DNA from: Myxococcales bacterium
Lineage (GTDB): Bacteria; Myxococcota_A; Polyangia; Polyangiales; Polyangiaceae
Direction of reading: 5' to 3'
DNA: 37,914 nt
Assembly: GCA_021778125.1 (NCBI GenBank)
Contig: JAJYCT010000009.1
Location: 1 to 37,914, forward strand
Positions 9,043-18,445 of this stretch are shown here, piece after piece; within the stretch, counting starts at the first letter, position 1, and each line of letters opens with the position of its first letter. Made by a program: the position numbers and the translations under genes. A model generated the notes under the pieces. That model had not been told where the DNA came from. It saw nothing but the letters and a program-made list of their open reading frames with translations, and made no database searches.

Positions 9043-9888
9043 TCAATCCACTCCGGCCACGGCTCGAACGATCTGCTCGCCGAAGATGTGGCCCACGATC
9101 ACGGCCACCGCGAGCGACGAGGCGAGCACGACAGATAGCCGCCGGAACGTCCATGGCCCCCGCGACGTCGGCACGGGTTGGAGAAGGCGCGCCACCCTAT
9201 CGGCGAGCTGCGGAGCATCAACGAGAGCTGCGGCCGTTGCACGCCTTCCGACGGCAAACCGAGCAGCCTTGACGATGGCGGACGCAAGGTCGGCCCCATC
9301 GACACCTCGTGCGCGCGCTTCCTCGTCGCGCGCCAGTTCGAGAGCATGGCGCCAAGCCGAGAGCAGAGTGCCCGCCGAGGGCACGGGCCACTGTAGGTCG
9401 GCAACGAACTGCGTCAGCAGGATGCGCAGCGGGTCCCGGTGCCGAACGTGCGCCCGCTCGTGCTCCAGGACCGCGCCCAGCTCGGATTCGTCAAGGAGCG
9501 AGGCGAGGCTCTCAACGACAACTACGCGCGGGCGGAGCAGACCGATCGTGCATGCGCCGGTCGCTGGCCGGCTTGTCGCCGCAGCGACCGAGAGAACGGC
9601 CCTCAAGGCCGCGCGGCCCCAGATCGCGGAGACGACCAGAGCGACCCCCCAAACGACGGGGCTCAGCGCCTCGTTGGTCATGTCAGGTTCTTGCAGCCCC
9701 CAGCCGAGCAAGCCTGCGAACACCAGTAGCGCGAAGACGAGGGGGCTCCACATGCGCCGTGCACAGGCATGCTCAAGCTCCTGCCCGCCGCCGCCGGACT
9801 GCGCCGATGGAAGCAGGCTGCTCGACAGCAGGAGCGCGGAGCCACACGCCGACAGGCTCAGCGTCGCGAGGGTGAGTTCACGTTCCAC
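9043..9888 (-). CDS. M56-family (BlaR1/MecR1-like) membrane metallopeptidase
   Basis: Hydrophobic segments, LRPRVVVVESLASLLDESELGAVLEHERAHVRHRDPLRIL (HExxH-like HERAH) and C-terminal TM; overlaps the BlaI-like gene. Confidence 0.85.
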   Translation of the reverse strand: MERELTLATLSLSACGSALLLSSSLLPSAQSGGGGQELEHACARRMWSPLVFALLVFAGLLGWGLQEPDMTNEALSPVVWGVALVVSAIWGRAALRAVLSVAAATSRPATGACTIGLLRPRVVVVESLASLLDESELGAVLEHERAHVRHRDPLRILLTQFVADLQWPVPSAGTLLSAWRHALELARDEEARARGVDGADLASAIVKAARFAVGRRATAAALVDAPQLADRVARLLQPVPTSRGPWTFRRLSVVLASSLAVAVIVGHIFGEQIVRAVAGVD

Positions 9889-10267
9889 GGCGGGCCTTCC
9901 TTCGTTGCTCGACGGCGACTGCGAGCCGATCGAGAAGCTCGGGGTCGATCGACTCGACCGCATCGACCAGACCGGCGACGGCAGGGTCGGGAGCAGACGC
10001 GAGAAGCTCGGTGAGCATCCGCTTGGCACGGGCACGTTCCAGCACCGCCCGAGACACCCGTGAGGTGTACGACAGGGCGATCCCAATCCGCTCCCGCTTG
10101 ACGAGGCCCTTGTCGTGCAGCCGATCGAGCACCTTCGCCGTGGTCGTGTAGGCGAGAGCGTCGCGCTTGCCGACGCGCTCGTGAAGGTCACGAACGGTCG
10201 CACGGCCGGCGTCGATGAGGGCGCTCAGCACGGCGTACTCCAGCTCCCCTCCGGGCAGGGCCTTCAT
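9878..10267 (-). CDS. BlaI/MecI/CopY-family transcriptional repressor
   Basis: MKALPGGELEYAVLSALIDAGRATVRDLHERVGKRDALAYTTTAKVLDRLHDKGLVKRER, classic BlaI winged helix. Confidence 0.9.
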   Translation of the reverse strand: MKALPGGELEYAVLSALIDAGRATVRDLHERVGKRDALAYTTTAKVLDRLHDKGLVKRERIGIALSYTSRVSRAVLERARAKRMLTELLASAPDPAVAGLVDAVESIDPELLDRLAVAVEQRRKARRGT

Positions 10268-10277
10268 GGTCGCTCCC

Positions 10278-10306
10278 GCGTAAGCGCCCACTACCCGCGC
10301 TGTCAA
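10278..10306 (-). promoter_or_regulatory. Predicted promoter of BlaI-like gene
   Basis: Minus strand TTGACA-N17-TTACGC; GTAGT half-site inside the spacer. Confidence 0.4.
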
Positions 10307-10540
10307 GGTGGTTCCTCGTCGAGCCCCAAGACCATCGCCCGCGCGACCTTGTTGCCACCCTGGGCCTTGGCGATGTTCACGCCCCTTCGGGAAGCATCGA
10401 CGACGCGAAGCGAAGCATGGTCCCCAGCCAGAAGCTCCAGAGCGGCGTCGGTCACTTCCTGAAAGGCGTACTCAAGGGTGTGCTCCCCCGAAAGGTGCTC
10501 GGTGACTCGGCGGAGCACGAGCAGGGCCTGGCGAGTAAGA
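10303..10540 (-). pseudogene. GAF-domain-like fragment
   Basis: LLVLRRVTEHLSGEHTLEYAFQEVTDAALELLAGDHASLRVVDASR resembles the start of a GAF domain, then diverges and stops. Confidence 0.4.
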
Positions 10541-10664
10541 CACCGGCGCCCCACACGCAGCCCGGGGCAACGCCCCCGACCTGGTTGCGTTGACGTGGCG
10601 CCGCCGGCCGAGAGGGCTCGCCGACTGGTCGACGTAGCCTGCGAGGTTCCCGGCACGGAGCTTG

Positions 10665-11335
10665 ACGAGCATTCGGCCGATGCGCGAAGCGGCCAGGTCC
10701 GCGCCGAGCATCGACCGCACCCGAAGCCGCGACCGGCGCGGGAACACGACGCCGGCGTACGCTCCGACGCGCGGCTCGGCGCTGGAGGGTCCACCGGTTG
10801 CTCCGCTGCCGCCCGTGTCCGCGCCTTGCTCGCTGGTCACGCTCACCGCTGCCATCACGCCCCCCAGCAACTCGATGCCACCGACGGGTTGCCTTCGTCC
10901 CATGAGCACACCGACGTCGAAGGTCGACATCGCGAACCCCGCCGGCGCGCTCGCCTGCAGCGGCGACTGAGCCGGGTCCCACTGGGCGAGCACGCCGATC
11001 TCCCAGTGAGAAAGGGTCAGGCTCGCAAGGATGCCGACGTCGGGCGAAACGAAGCTACCGGGACCGGCGACGCGAGCGCCGACCGAACCGGCGATATCGA
11101 GGTGCGCGGAGGACGAAGCCTCCGCTGCAGGCGGCGGCAGGACTTCTCCAGGGGTGGGGCTCGCGGGCGGAGCCGAGTCGGGGCGAGCGGGTGCCGGTTG
11201 TACGGAGGGCGCCGCCGACACGAGCAGCGCGACGACGGCCGGACCGAGCTCGCCGGGCGTTCCGACCGCGCGCCTCGCCTGACGATCGTCGTGCGTCGTG
11301 AACACGATCGTGGCGCCCGCATCGCCGACCACGGG
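10665..11335 (-). pseudogene. Doubly truncated copy of the exported protein encoded at 18630..19610
   Basis: GATIVFTTHDDRQARRAVGTPGELGPAVVALLVS...GPGSFVSPDVGILASLTLSHWEIGVLAQWDP...GATGGPSSAEPRVGAYAG...GADLAASRIG aligns collinearly with 18630..19610; both termini missing. Confidence 0.75.
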
Positions 11336-11598
11336 CGAGCGCTTCGAGTGGGTCGCAGGCCCCGGCGACGGGCAGGCGGCGGAGCCGAGGCCGAGACCGT
11401 CACCCTGCCCTGAGCCACCGAGCGGGGGCCCCGGCGGCGGGCGATCCCGATCTCTTCCTCTTGCGCGCTTGGCCGAGCAACGGATCGAGCCCGACGGCCG
11501 AGCAGTGGGGTGACGCCGACGACGAATCATCCTCGGTCGTCGGGCAAGCCGACGTCGGTGCCTGGCGCCCCCACGAACCGTGTGGTAGATGCGCCACC

Positions 11599-12234
11599 AT
11601 GTGGACGGGGGCTGCACGGGGATCGCGCATCCTGCTCTTCGCGCTGCTCCTGGGAGCCTGCGGGGCCCAGCTCGCCCCGATGCGCAAGGTCGCCGCGCCG
11701 GGCAGATCGCTCGCCGGCCCGCCGCCCGAGGGACGGGCGAGGGTGGTCTTCTTCGTCGTCGACGAGAGGAGCTTCGATTTCGGCAGTCCGAGCGACGCGT
11801 TCTACGTCATTGACGAGAAGGGGGGCGTGCTCGGCGCGCTGGAATGGGGCTCCTGGTTCGCGATCGACCTGCCCGCCGGCGAGCACGCCTTCTTCGAGTG
11901 GAGCCCGTGGACGCCCAACCTGCTCGGCCCGCAGGTGAACGCCGCGATGAAGGCGTCTCTCGCGGCCGGGCGGACCTACGAGGTCCAGCTCACCACCGGG
12001 CCTCGGCCCTTCTACCGGTCGGCCGTCCTTCCCCACTTCGCGGCGGTGGCGCCGGACGAGGCTCGGCTCGCGACGCTGATCCCGCTCGAGATCGATCCGG
12101 CGAGCGCCTCCCGGTGGGCGGAGAGCCACGCCGATTCGCTTCGCGCGCGCGTCGCCGAAGGCCAGGCGCGGCTCGCCCGGGGCGACTATGCGAGGCTGGG
12201 CGAACCTCCCGCTGGTGCGTCCACGGCGCAGTAG
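11599..12234 (+). CDS. Putative lipoprotein, DUF2846-like
   Basis: MWTGAARGSRILLFALLLGACGAQLAP lipobox; YVIDEKGGVLGALEWGSWFAIDLPAGEHAFFEW...AGRTYEVQL. Confidence 0.65.
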   Translation: MWTGAARGSRILLFALLLGACGAQLAPMRKVAAPGRSLAGPPPEGRARVVFFVVDERSFDFGSPSDAFYVIDEKGGVLGALEWGSWFAIDLPAGEHAFFEWSPWTPNLLGPQVNAAMKASLAAGRTYEVQLTTGPRPFYRSAVLPHFAAVAPDEARLATLIPLEIDPASASRWAESHADSLRARVAEGQARLARGDYARLGEPPAGASTAQ

Positions 12235-12429
12235 GAGCGCGCCGGGGCCAGTCCTACCCCCGGTTCTTCATGAACGCCGCCACCTGCCGGCGGGCTCCAT
12301 GGAAGGCGGAGACCAGTCAAGCCGCGAAGGACGCCAAGAGAGGACAGCACGACCAACCTGGCGGCCCTGCGGCTTGGCGCCCTCTCCTCTCCTTGCCTCG
12401 ATGGCGTACCCTCGCCGTCATGATCGAAT

Positions 12430-12600
12430 GGTCCCTTTCGGGCGACCACGGGTTGTAGCCGATGCTGATCTTGCACTTGCTCTTCGAGCGGCTGACCAGG
12501 ACCGAGTACGCGCTCTCGGGGACGAGGGCGTAGGTGACGAACTTGCCCGCGACCTCGATGAGCTGGTCGGTGAGGTCGACGAGGGCGGCGAGGGCGGCGT
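12430..12600 (-). pseudogene. C-terminal fragment resembling a DHH/DHHA1-family phosphoesterase
   Basis: DLTDQLIEVAGKFVTYALVPESAYSVLVSRSKSKCKISIGYNPWSPERDHS on the minus strand, no intact gene around it. Confidence 0.4.
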
Positions 12601-12619
12601 GCCCGCGCCAGGCTCGGGC

Positions 12620-13330
12620 AAGCACACGCACTTGAGCGGCGGCCAAGGCCTCGCCAACAGCGGTAGCGAGGGAGGCTACGAGCCGGGCTGGGACGCCACG
12701 GACTGGAACAACACGACCGACATCGACCCGACCAACAGCAACCTCGATTCGTGCAGTCCCTACAGCACCTGGACCGACACGCCTGGCAGCCAGGAGAGCC
12801 TGCCCATCAACTGCGTCAACTGGTGGGAGTCGTACGCGTTCTGTATCTGGGACGGTGGTTTCCTCCCGAGCGAAGCAGAGTGGGAGTACGTGGCGGCGGG
12901 CGGGAGCGAGGAGCGCGAGTACCCGTGGGGCAACCGCGCGATCGCTCCCGGTGGTGCGCCCGCGCCGCCCGCGACGGCGTGCCCGGGGGCGGGGTGCGAC
13001 TACGCGATCTACAGCTGCTACTACCCGAGCGGCTCGGGCAGTTGCAGCGGCGTCTCGAACATCGCGCCGGTAGGTCATGCATCGCAGGGAGCTGGGCTCT
13101 GGGGTCAGCTCGATATGGCGGGTGATGTCTGGGAGTGGAACCTCGACTGGGCCGCCAGCTACACGCTTGGCACCGATTGCGCCAACCTAAGTCCTGCCCT
13201 CGCCGCCCGGGTGTACCGGGGCGGCGGCTTCGAGGACGACTCGGGTGGCTTGAGCCCACCGCGCCGCGGGTTCGGCTCGCCGTCGTTTCGCGAGCCCGAG
13301 ATCGGCTTCCGGTGCGCGAGGACGCAGTAG
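12620..13330 (+). pseudogene. Formylglycine-generating-enzyme (FGE/SUMF1)-like protein, N-terminally truncated
   Basis: PINCVNWWESYAFCIWDGGFLPSEAEWEYVAAGG...YPWGN...LWGQLDMAGDVWEWNLDW...RVYRGGGFEDD...EIGFRCARTQ; usual N-terminus (F-MG..) absent. Confidence 0.7.
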
Positions 13331-13472
13331 CTGCTCGGTCGGCCCCGCCCCCTGGCCAGCGATTCTCATGGCACCCGCACGAGCACGCTGTCCTCGTCGC
13401 GTCCGCCGTCGACGACGGTTTGAAGATTCAGGATCGGCAGGCTGGCGTCGTCCGCACAAGGCCCGACGCGCA

Positions 13473-14297
13473 TCATGCGACGAGGGCCACCGGGACGACC
13501 GCTTCGGGCTCGCGGAAGGGATGTCGCCCGGGCATCGCGGTCGCGAGCACCCGGCAGTACTGCGCTGCGGGCCCCCGTCCGGTCAACGGTTGCAGTTCGA
13601 TGCTCACCCACGCCGGGCGGCACTCGACGATCCGCCAGCCGACGATGCCTCCTGCGTCGACCCGCGAGAGCCAGCCGTGCAGGGCAAGGCGGCGGCGGCG
13701 CGTGGCGCTCCAGACCACGGCGCAGAGGGGCGTCGCGATGGCCGGCAGGACGCCGCCAGCGAGCGGGGCGCCGAGCCATGCCAGCAAGGCACCCATCGCC
13801 CAGCTCTGAACCGCGAGCCTCGCCGCAGCCGAGACGAGCAACCGATCGACCGCGTCGTGAGACAGGCTCGTCGTCGCCTGCAGGACGACCCGCGCGAGCG
13901 AGCACTGCCACGCCGCGAGCATGCCCCCCGCGACCGCGCCGCCGACGGCGGACGCGACGATCTCGAGGTTTGCCGCGCCATCAATCACGGCCGGATCGAT
14001 CTGACCACGGAAATGGATGAACAGGCACACGGTCATCGTCCCGACCTGCCCCACGAGCGAGCGTGCGCTCGCGTCCTCCTCGCTGCACGCCGCGGCGAGG
14101 GCCACCGCGCACTCGGCGCCGAGCCAGACCAGGCAGTACGCAACGCCGGTGGATCCCAGTGCGCCTGTGGCGACGGCGACCGCGAGCGCCAGGGCCGGCG
14201 GGCAGAGATAGATCGCGAACGACGCCGCCTCGATCGTCAGCGAGCCGGAGGTGCAGTATGGAACGGGGAGTGCCCGGCGCGTCAGCCGTTCGTGCAC
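13473..14297 (-). CDS. Hypothetical multi-pass membrane protein
   Basis: Several hydrophobic stretches (AIYLCPPALALAVAVATGALGSTGVAYCLVWLGAECAVALAAAC etc.); GTG 14297 overlaps upstream stop; start uncertain. Confidence 0.55.
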   Translation of the reverse strand: MHERLTRRALPVPYCTSGSLTIEAASFAIYLCPPALALAVAVATGALGSTGVAYCLVWLGAECAVALAAACSEEDASARSLVGQVGTMTVCLFIHFRGQIDPAVIDGAANLEIVASAVGGAVAGGMLAAWQCSLARVVLQATTSLSHDAVDRLLVSAAARLAVQSWAMGALLAWLGAPLAGGVLPAIATPLCAVVWSATRRRRLALHGWLSRVDAGGIVGWRIVECRPAWVSIELQPLTGRGPAAQYCRVLATAMPGRHPFREPEAVVPVALVA

Positions 14298-15379
14298 TGC
14301 CCGCCCTGACACACGCCTCCCGGGCCGCAGTTCCCGCAGTCGAGCACCTGGCTGCACCCGTCGGAGACCTTGCCGCAGTCGTAGTTCAGATCCTTGCAGG
14401 CCATCGGAACGCACGTCGCGGTGCCGCAGCCGTTCGGCCCGCCGCCGCCGCAGGTCTGGCCGGCCGGGCAGGCTCCGCAGCCCACGGTACCTCCGCAGCC
14501 GTCGAGGATGGTGCCGCACGTCGCGCCGAGCGCGGCGCACGACGTCGTCTTGCAGCCGCACAGGTTCGCCGTACCCGTGCCGCCACAGGTCATCGGGGGC
14601 GTGCAGGCGCCGCAGTCGAGGCGCCCGCCGCAGCCGTCGGTGATCGACCCGCAGTCGGCTCCCCTGGCGCCGCAGCTGGTGGGCAGGCACCCGCACTGGT
14701 TGGGCGCGCCGCTGCCGCCGCACGTGGCGGGCGGGGGGCACGATCCGCAGGCCAGGACGCTCCCGCACCCGTCGGACACGGTGCCGCAGCTCGCCCCTTG
14801 CTGGGCGCACGTCTTGGGAGTGCACGGCGCGGCCCCGCAGCGGTTCGTCCCGTTGCCCCCGCAGATCTGCCCCGACGGGCACGAGCCGCACGACACCGTC
14901 GCGCCGCAGCCATCGGGCATGGTTCCGCAGTCGGCCCCCTGCGCCTGGCACGTCGTGGGCCGGCAACCGCACTGGTTGGCGACGCCCGCGCCGCCGCAGG
15001 TCGCGGGGGCCGCGCACTTGCCGCAGTCGAGGACCGCGCCGCACCCGTCCGAGACGCCGCCGCAGCTCGCCTTCTGCTCCGCGCACGTCCCGGGCACGCA
15101 CGTGCCGTTGCCGCACTGGTTGGGGCCGCCGCCTCCGCACACCTGGCCTTGCTGGCACGCGCCGCAGTTGAGGACGCCGCCGCAGCCGTCGGCCGCCTTG
15201 CCGCACGTGGCGCCGAGATCGGCGCAGGTCTTGGCCGCGCAGGAACCGCCGTCCGGTTGCGTGGTGGAGCCACCGTCTCCAGCGCCAATGGCGGCTCTGC
15301 CTCCGCAGCTCGCAACGACCGCCACGAGGCTCAGCAGCAGCCCGCCCGTCCTGCCCGCGACTCGGCTGACTCTCATCAT
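14282..15379 (-). CDS. Exported Cys-rich tandem-repeat lipoprotein (about 7 repeats of about 44-48 aa)
   Basis: MMRVSRVAGRTGGLLLSLVAVVASCGG; repeated TCAxxGAxCGxxxDGCGxxLxCGxCxxxxxCGGxGxxNxCG. Confidence 0.85.
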   Translation of the reverse strand: MMRVSRVAGRTGGLLLSLVAVVASCGGRAAIGAGDGGSTTQPDGGSCAAKTCADLGATCGKAADGCGGVLNCGACQQGQVCGGGGPNQCGNGTCVPGTCAEQKASCGGVSDGCGAVLDCGKCAAPATCGGAGVANQCGCRPTTCQAQGADCGTMPDGCGATVSCGSCPSGQICGGNGTNRCGAAPCTPKTCAQQGASCGTVSDGCGSVLACGSCPPPATCGGSGAPNQCGCLPTSCGARGADCGSITDGCGGRLDCGACTPPMTCGGTGTANLCGCKTTSCAALGATCGTILDGCGGTVGCGACPAGQTCGGGGPNGCGTATCVPMACKDLNYDCGKVSDGCSQVLDCGNCGPGGVCQGGQCTNG

Positions 15380-15648
15380 CCCCTTGCCGCATCCTTGATC
15401 GCCGCGTCGGCATCCTCCCCGGCGTCGTGGGGCCCGGCATCGTGCGAGATACTCGTGTCGGGCATGCCGGCGTCGTGCGAGATGCTCGTGTCGGGCATGC
15501 CGGAGTCCTCAGGCGTCGAGACATCCCACCCGCTGGCGTCGTGAATGTATCCGCCGTCGTGCTGCGGCGCCGGGCCCGAGCTCGCGCACGCGCAGACCGA
15601 CGCGGCGAACCATGCGACCACCACCGGCCTAACTCGGATCGATGTCAT
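15376..15648 (-). CDS. Small Asp/His/Ser-rich lipoprotein
   Basis: MTSIRVRPVVVAWFAASVCACASSG lipobox; ATGA overlap with 14282..15379; GMPDTSISHDA twice. Confidence 0.7.
   Translation of the reverse strand: MTSIRVRPVVVAWFAASVCACASSGPAPQHDGGYIHDASGWDVSTPEDSGMPDTSISHDAGMPDTSISHDAGPHDAGEDADAAIKDAARG
15437..15502 (-). repeat. 33-bp tandem repeat x2 inside 15376..15648
   Basis: gcatcgtgcgagatactcgtgtcgggcatgccg followed by gcgtcgtgcgagatgctcgtgtcgggcatgccg. Confidence 0.9.
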
Positions 15649-15778
15649 CGAAGCCTCCTTCGGCTCTGCGCCGTCAAGGTGAGAGAGGGATAGAGAACTG
15701 CGCCTCGGACCTGGCACGCGCTCGCAGGGCTGGGGAGGGGGGCGAGCGGCGCCGGGTCCGAGGCAAGCTGCTGGCCGA

Positions 15779-16489
15779 TCAGTGCTCGCCCGTCTGCTCG
15801 ACGTTGTCGTTGCCGCCCTGCTGGCCGTCCTGGTTGTCGCAGCCGGTTGCCTGATCGGGCGCGTTCTGGTCGCCGACGGCCATCTCGGCGCTCCCGTCGG
15901 CCTGCTCGGCGTTGTCGCCTGCGCCGCCGCCACCGGACGATGCGCTGCCCGACTCGGTCCCCGGCGCCGACTCTCCCTCGGAGCCCTTGCCCTCGCCGCC
16001 GCCGTTGTCCTCGCAGCTCGTCTGCTGATCGTCGTTCACGCAGTCGGTGCAGTTGCTCCCCTGCTGGGTCGAGCCGTGGGCGGCGACCAGGACGTGAAAT
16101 CCGCCCTTGGGCGCGCCGGGCAGATAGTGCACGGCACCGAGCGCGATGCGGGCCCCGTCGGTGCCGAGGACGAACGAGGCGTCGAGCCGACCCGTCTGGC
16201 GTGGAAACACGAGCGGCACGGCTCCGTGGTCGGTCTTCAGCGACAGCTTGTAGGTGTGTCCCTTGGCGAGCGCCAGCGAGAACCCCCCGTCCGCGGCCAG
16301 GGCCGCGCTCGAAGTCCGACCTGTCTCGTCAGTCGCCGACAGGCTCCGGGCCGGCGACGGGAAGCTCGACAGCGCGGCCGTGCCACTGACGGCGCTTTGA
16401 GGGACGGGACCGCCCGTCCCTGTCCTCGAGGCGCACCCGCCTGCGACGACCGCGAGAAGGGCAACCGACGAAATGAGAGCTGAGCGCAT
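15779..16489 (-). CDS. Putative lipoprotein with low-complexity acidic/Gly C-terminus
   Basis: MRSALISSVALLAVVAGGCASRTG lipobox; Gln/Asp/Gly-rich tail. Confidence 0.7.
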   Translation of the reverse strand: MRSALISSVALLAVVAGGCASRTGTGGPVPQSAVSGTAALSSFPSPARSLSATDETGRTSSAALAADGGFSLALAKGHTYKLSLKTDHGAVPLVFPRQTGRLDASFVLGTDGARIALGAVHYLPGAPKGGFHVLVAAHGSTQQGSNCTDCVNDDQQTSCEDNGGGEGKGSEGESAPGTESGSASSGGGGAGDNAEQADGSAEMAVGDQNAPDQATGCDNQDGQQGGNDNVEQTGEH

Positions 16490-16684
16490 GGGGGACCTCC
16501 ATCGAGGCGACGCGACGCGCTGTCGGCCTCCACTTCATGTTTGCTCGTGGGGCGGGCGACCTTCATTTTTTCTTTGTCTTTTTCGTCCGAGCCGCGTGAA
16601 GGCACCCGCCTCTCGGGTCGAAGACAGTTAGAGACCGTGACGGGAGAAGGAATACGAGGCGAACCGGGCGAGAACGACCCGCGC

Positions 16685-17218
16685 ATGGCGCCAAAGATGG
16701 CCCCCGCCGTGGCGCGGCGGCGCGCGCAGCTGCAGAAGTACGTTCGCCTCGTGGTTGGAGCAGCATCGGCCCTGTGCCTGGTGGCGCTCATGAAGGTCGC
16801 CGTGGCGCGCAACCACGCCGAGTCCGCGGCGCGTCGGGAGTCGGCAGCCCCCCAGCTTGTGCCGCAGCGTGCGGAGGCCACTGCGCCAGCCCAGACCGAG
16901 CCCGCGCCGGCCGCCGCACAGCCCGATCCGGCCGCGTCGTCCCCCGCGGACATGGTCGCCCCCGAGCCCGATCCGAAAGAGGCCGCGAGGGCCAAGCACG
17001 CTTCGCGGCTCGCCCTGGAGCGCGGCAAGGTCGCCGACGCCATCGAGGCCGGCGAGCAGTCCGTCACTCTCGATCCGAGCGACGCCGAAGCGTGGCTCAT
17101 CCTGGGCGCCGCCTACCAGGAGAAGGGCGACCTTGCCCAGGCGCGCCGCAGCTTCCGTGCGTGCCTCACCGAGAGCAAGCGCGGCCCCAAGTGGGAATGC
17201 GCACAGATGCCGCACTAG
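16685..17218 (+). CDS. Membrane-anchored TPR-repeat protein
   Basis: One N-terminal TM, Pro/Ala linker, ALERGKVADAIEAGEQSVTLDPSDAEAWLILGAAYQEKGDLAQARRSFRAC; GTG 16637 is an alternative start. Confidence 0.7.
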   Translation: MAPKMAPAVARRRAQLQKYVRLVVGAASALCLVALMKVAVARNHAESAARRESAAPQLVPQRAEATAPAQTEPAPAAAQPDPAASSPADMVAPEPDPKEAARAKHASRLALERGKVADAIEAGEQSVTLDPSDAEAWLILGAAYQEKGDLAQARRSFRACLTESKRGPKWECAQMPH

Positions 17219-17235
17219 CTTGACCTGCGCGGAAC

Positions 17236-17408
17236 CTTCTCCCGCTGGTGTGGGCAGGAGCGGCGCCGCTCCGCCACGGCGCAGGGCACAAGTGGTTCTC
17301 TCTTTCGTCGAGCTTCTTCGTCGATGCAGCGTGAAGGCGCCCGCCCCTCGGAGCGAATAAGAGTGACGAGAGCAGGATGAGAAGGAAATGCGAATGGGCG
17401 TCGTGCGC
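17236..17408 (+). repeat. Leader repeat copy 1 (hairpin + upstream region + RBS + first codons)
   Basis: TCCCGCTGGTGTGGGCAGG...GGCGCAGGGC...TCTTTCGTCGAG...GCAGCGTGAAGGCGCCCGCC...CGGAGCGAATA...GAAGGAAATGCGAATGGGCGTCGTGCGC; shared with 18446..18650. Confidence 0.8.
17257..17272. terminator. Perfect GC palindrome after TPR gene
   Basis: GGAGCGGCGCCGCTCC. Confidence 0.4.
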
Positions 17409-18338
17409 GCCCTCCCTCCTTCCTGGATTCCCATGTTTTTCCAGCGATTCGACACTCCCTTCGCCCTCCCCTGCACACTCGCCCTCGGCGTACTCTCCTG
17501 CGCAGTCCAACCCGGCGGCGCCAACGAGGTAGCCGACGCTGTGCCAGATGGGCACACGCATGCAAGGACAAGGGGCCCCATCGTGTTCTTCGCCGCGCAT
17601 CCTGATGACGAGACCATCGGGATGGCCGGCGCGATCCTCCAGGCCGTGTCCGAGGGACGGCCCGTGTACATCGAGCTGATGACCCACGGGGACAGCTCGT
17701 TCGTGCGATCCGAGCTCGTCAACGGCCAGACGGACGCCTGGCACCCGGGATCACACATGTACCCGCTCTCCGTCCAGAGCTTCGGCGAGGCTCGTGTGCG
17801 CGAGTTCATGGACGCCATGCAACGCCTCGGCGTCACTGGCGTGAACGTGTCGGATTTCGGGAGCTCCTCCAAGCTCACGTCGGCGCAGGTGACCGAGCGC
17901 GTCGACTACTGGCTCTCGCGCAATGAGCGTGGGCTGAGCCTACGCGGCACGGCCGGCGCGCAGGATCCGGCTCACGCGACGAGTCCCGCACCACACCCCG
18001 ACCACGCCGCAGTCTGGAATGCGCTCGTCGCCTCCGGATACGAAGACGTCCTGGGGTACTGCATCTACGAGGCGGTGACGGGCCGATGTCGCTACGACGA
18101 GAAGGTCGATGTCAGCGAGTGGTGCGCCGGCAAGCGCGATGCGCTCGGGGCGTACGAGACGTGGGATCCGTCGAAGGGCCGCTACGGCATCGCCTTGCAC
18201 AGCACGTACGGGCTGCTCAAGAACGTCGGCGCTCGGTGCAACGAGTACGTCGTGCGCGCGATCCCCGACCGGCCGTCGACGATCGACAACACCGACCCGT
18301 TGCCGCCTCAGATCGAGGGCGACGATCTCGAGCGCTGA
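17388..18338 (+). CDS. PIG-L/LmbE-family deacetylase, exported
   Basis: GPIVFFAAHPDDETIGMAGAIL (AHPDDE) and PHPDHAAVWNAL; RBS GAAGGAA before ATG. Confidence 0.85.
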   Translation: MRMGVVRALPPSWIPMFFQRFDTPFALPCTLALGVLSCAVQPGGANEVADAVPDGHTHARTRGPIVFFAAHPDDETIGMAGAILQAVSEGRPVYIELMTHGDSSFVRSELVNGQTDAWHPGSHMYPLSVQSFGEARVREFMDAMQRLGVTGVNVSDFGSSSKLTSAQVTERVDYWLSRNERGLSLRGTAGAQDPAHATSPAPHPDHAAVWNALVASGYEDVLGYCIYEAVTGRCRYDEKVDVSEWCAGKRDALGAYETWDPSKGRYGIALHSTYGLLKNVGARCNEYVVRAIPDRPSTIDNTDPLPPQIEGDDLER

Positions 18339-18445
18339 CGGCAGCGCGCATTTCGCGAGGATCGCCTCGGGTCTGGGTTCTGGGCCACCAAGAGTGGTCT
18401 CCGGCCTACCGCAGGTGGTCGCCGGGCCGCCGCCCGTGCTCATCT

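Noticed and set aside
6158-10063. 1301-aa plus-strand ORF
   Set aside because: Antisense to well-supported minus-strand genes (metallophosphoesterase, lipoprotein, BlaR1-like); Arg/Ala/Gly/Val-rich shadow ORF caused by high GC
14282-15379. Possible CRISPR-like array because of regularly spaced similar DNA
   Set aside because: Period is about 130-145 bp, in frame, and explained by protein repeats; no short identical repeats with unique spacers
14063-15544. 493-aa and 334-aa plus-strand ORFs opposite the Cys-rich repeat gene
   Set aside because: Repetitive shadow frames; the minus frame has signal peptide and regular Cys pattern
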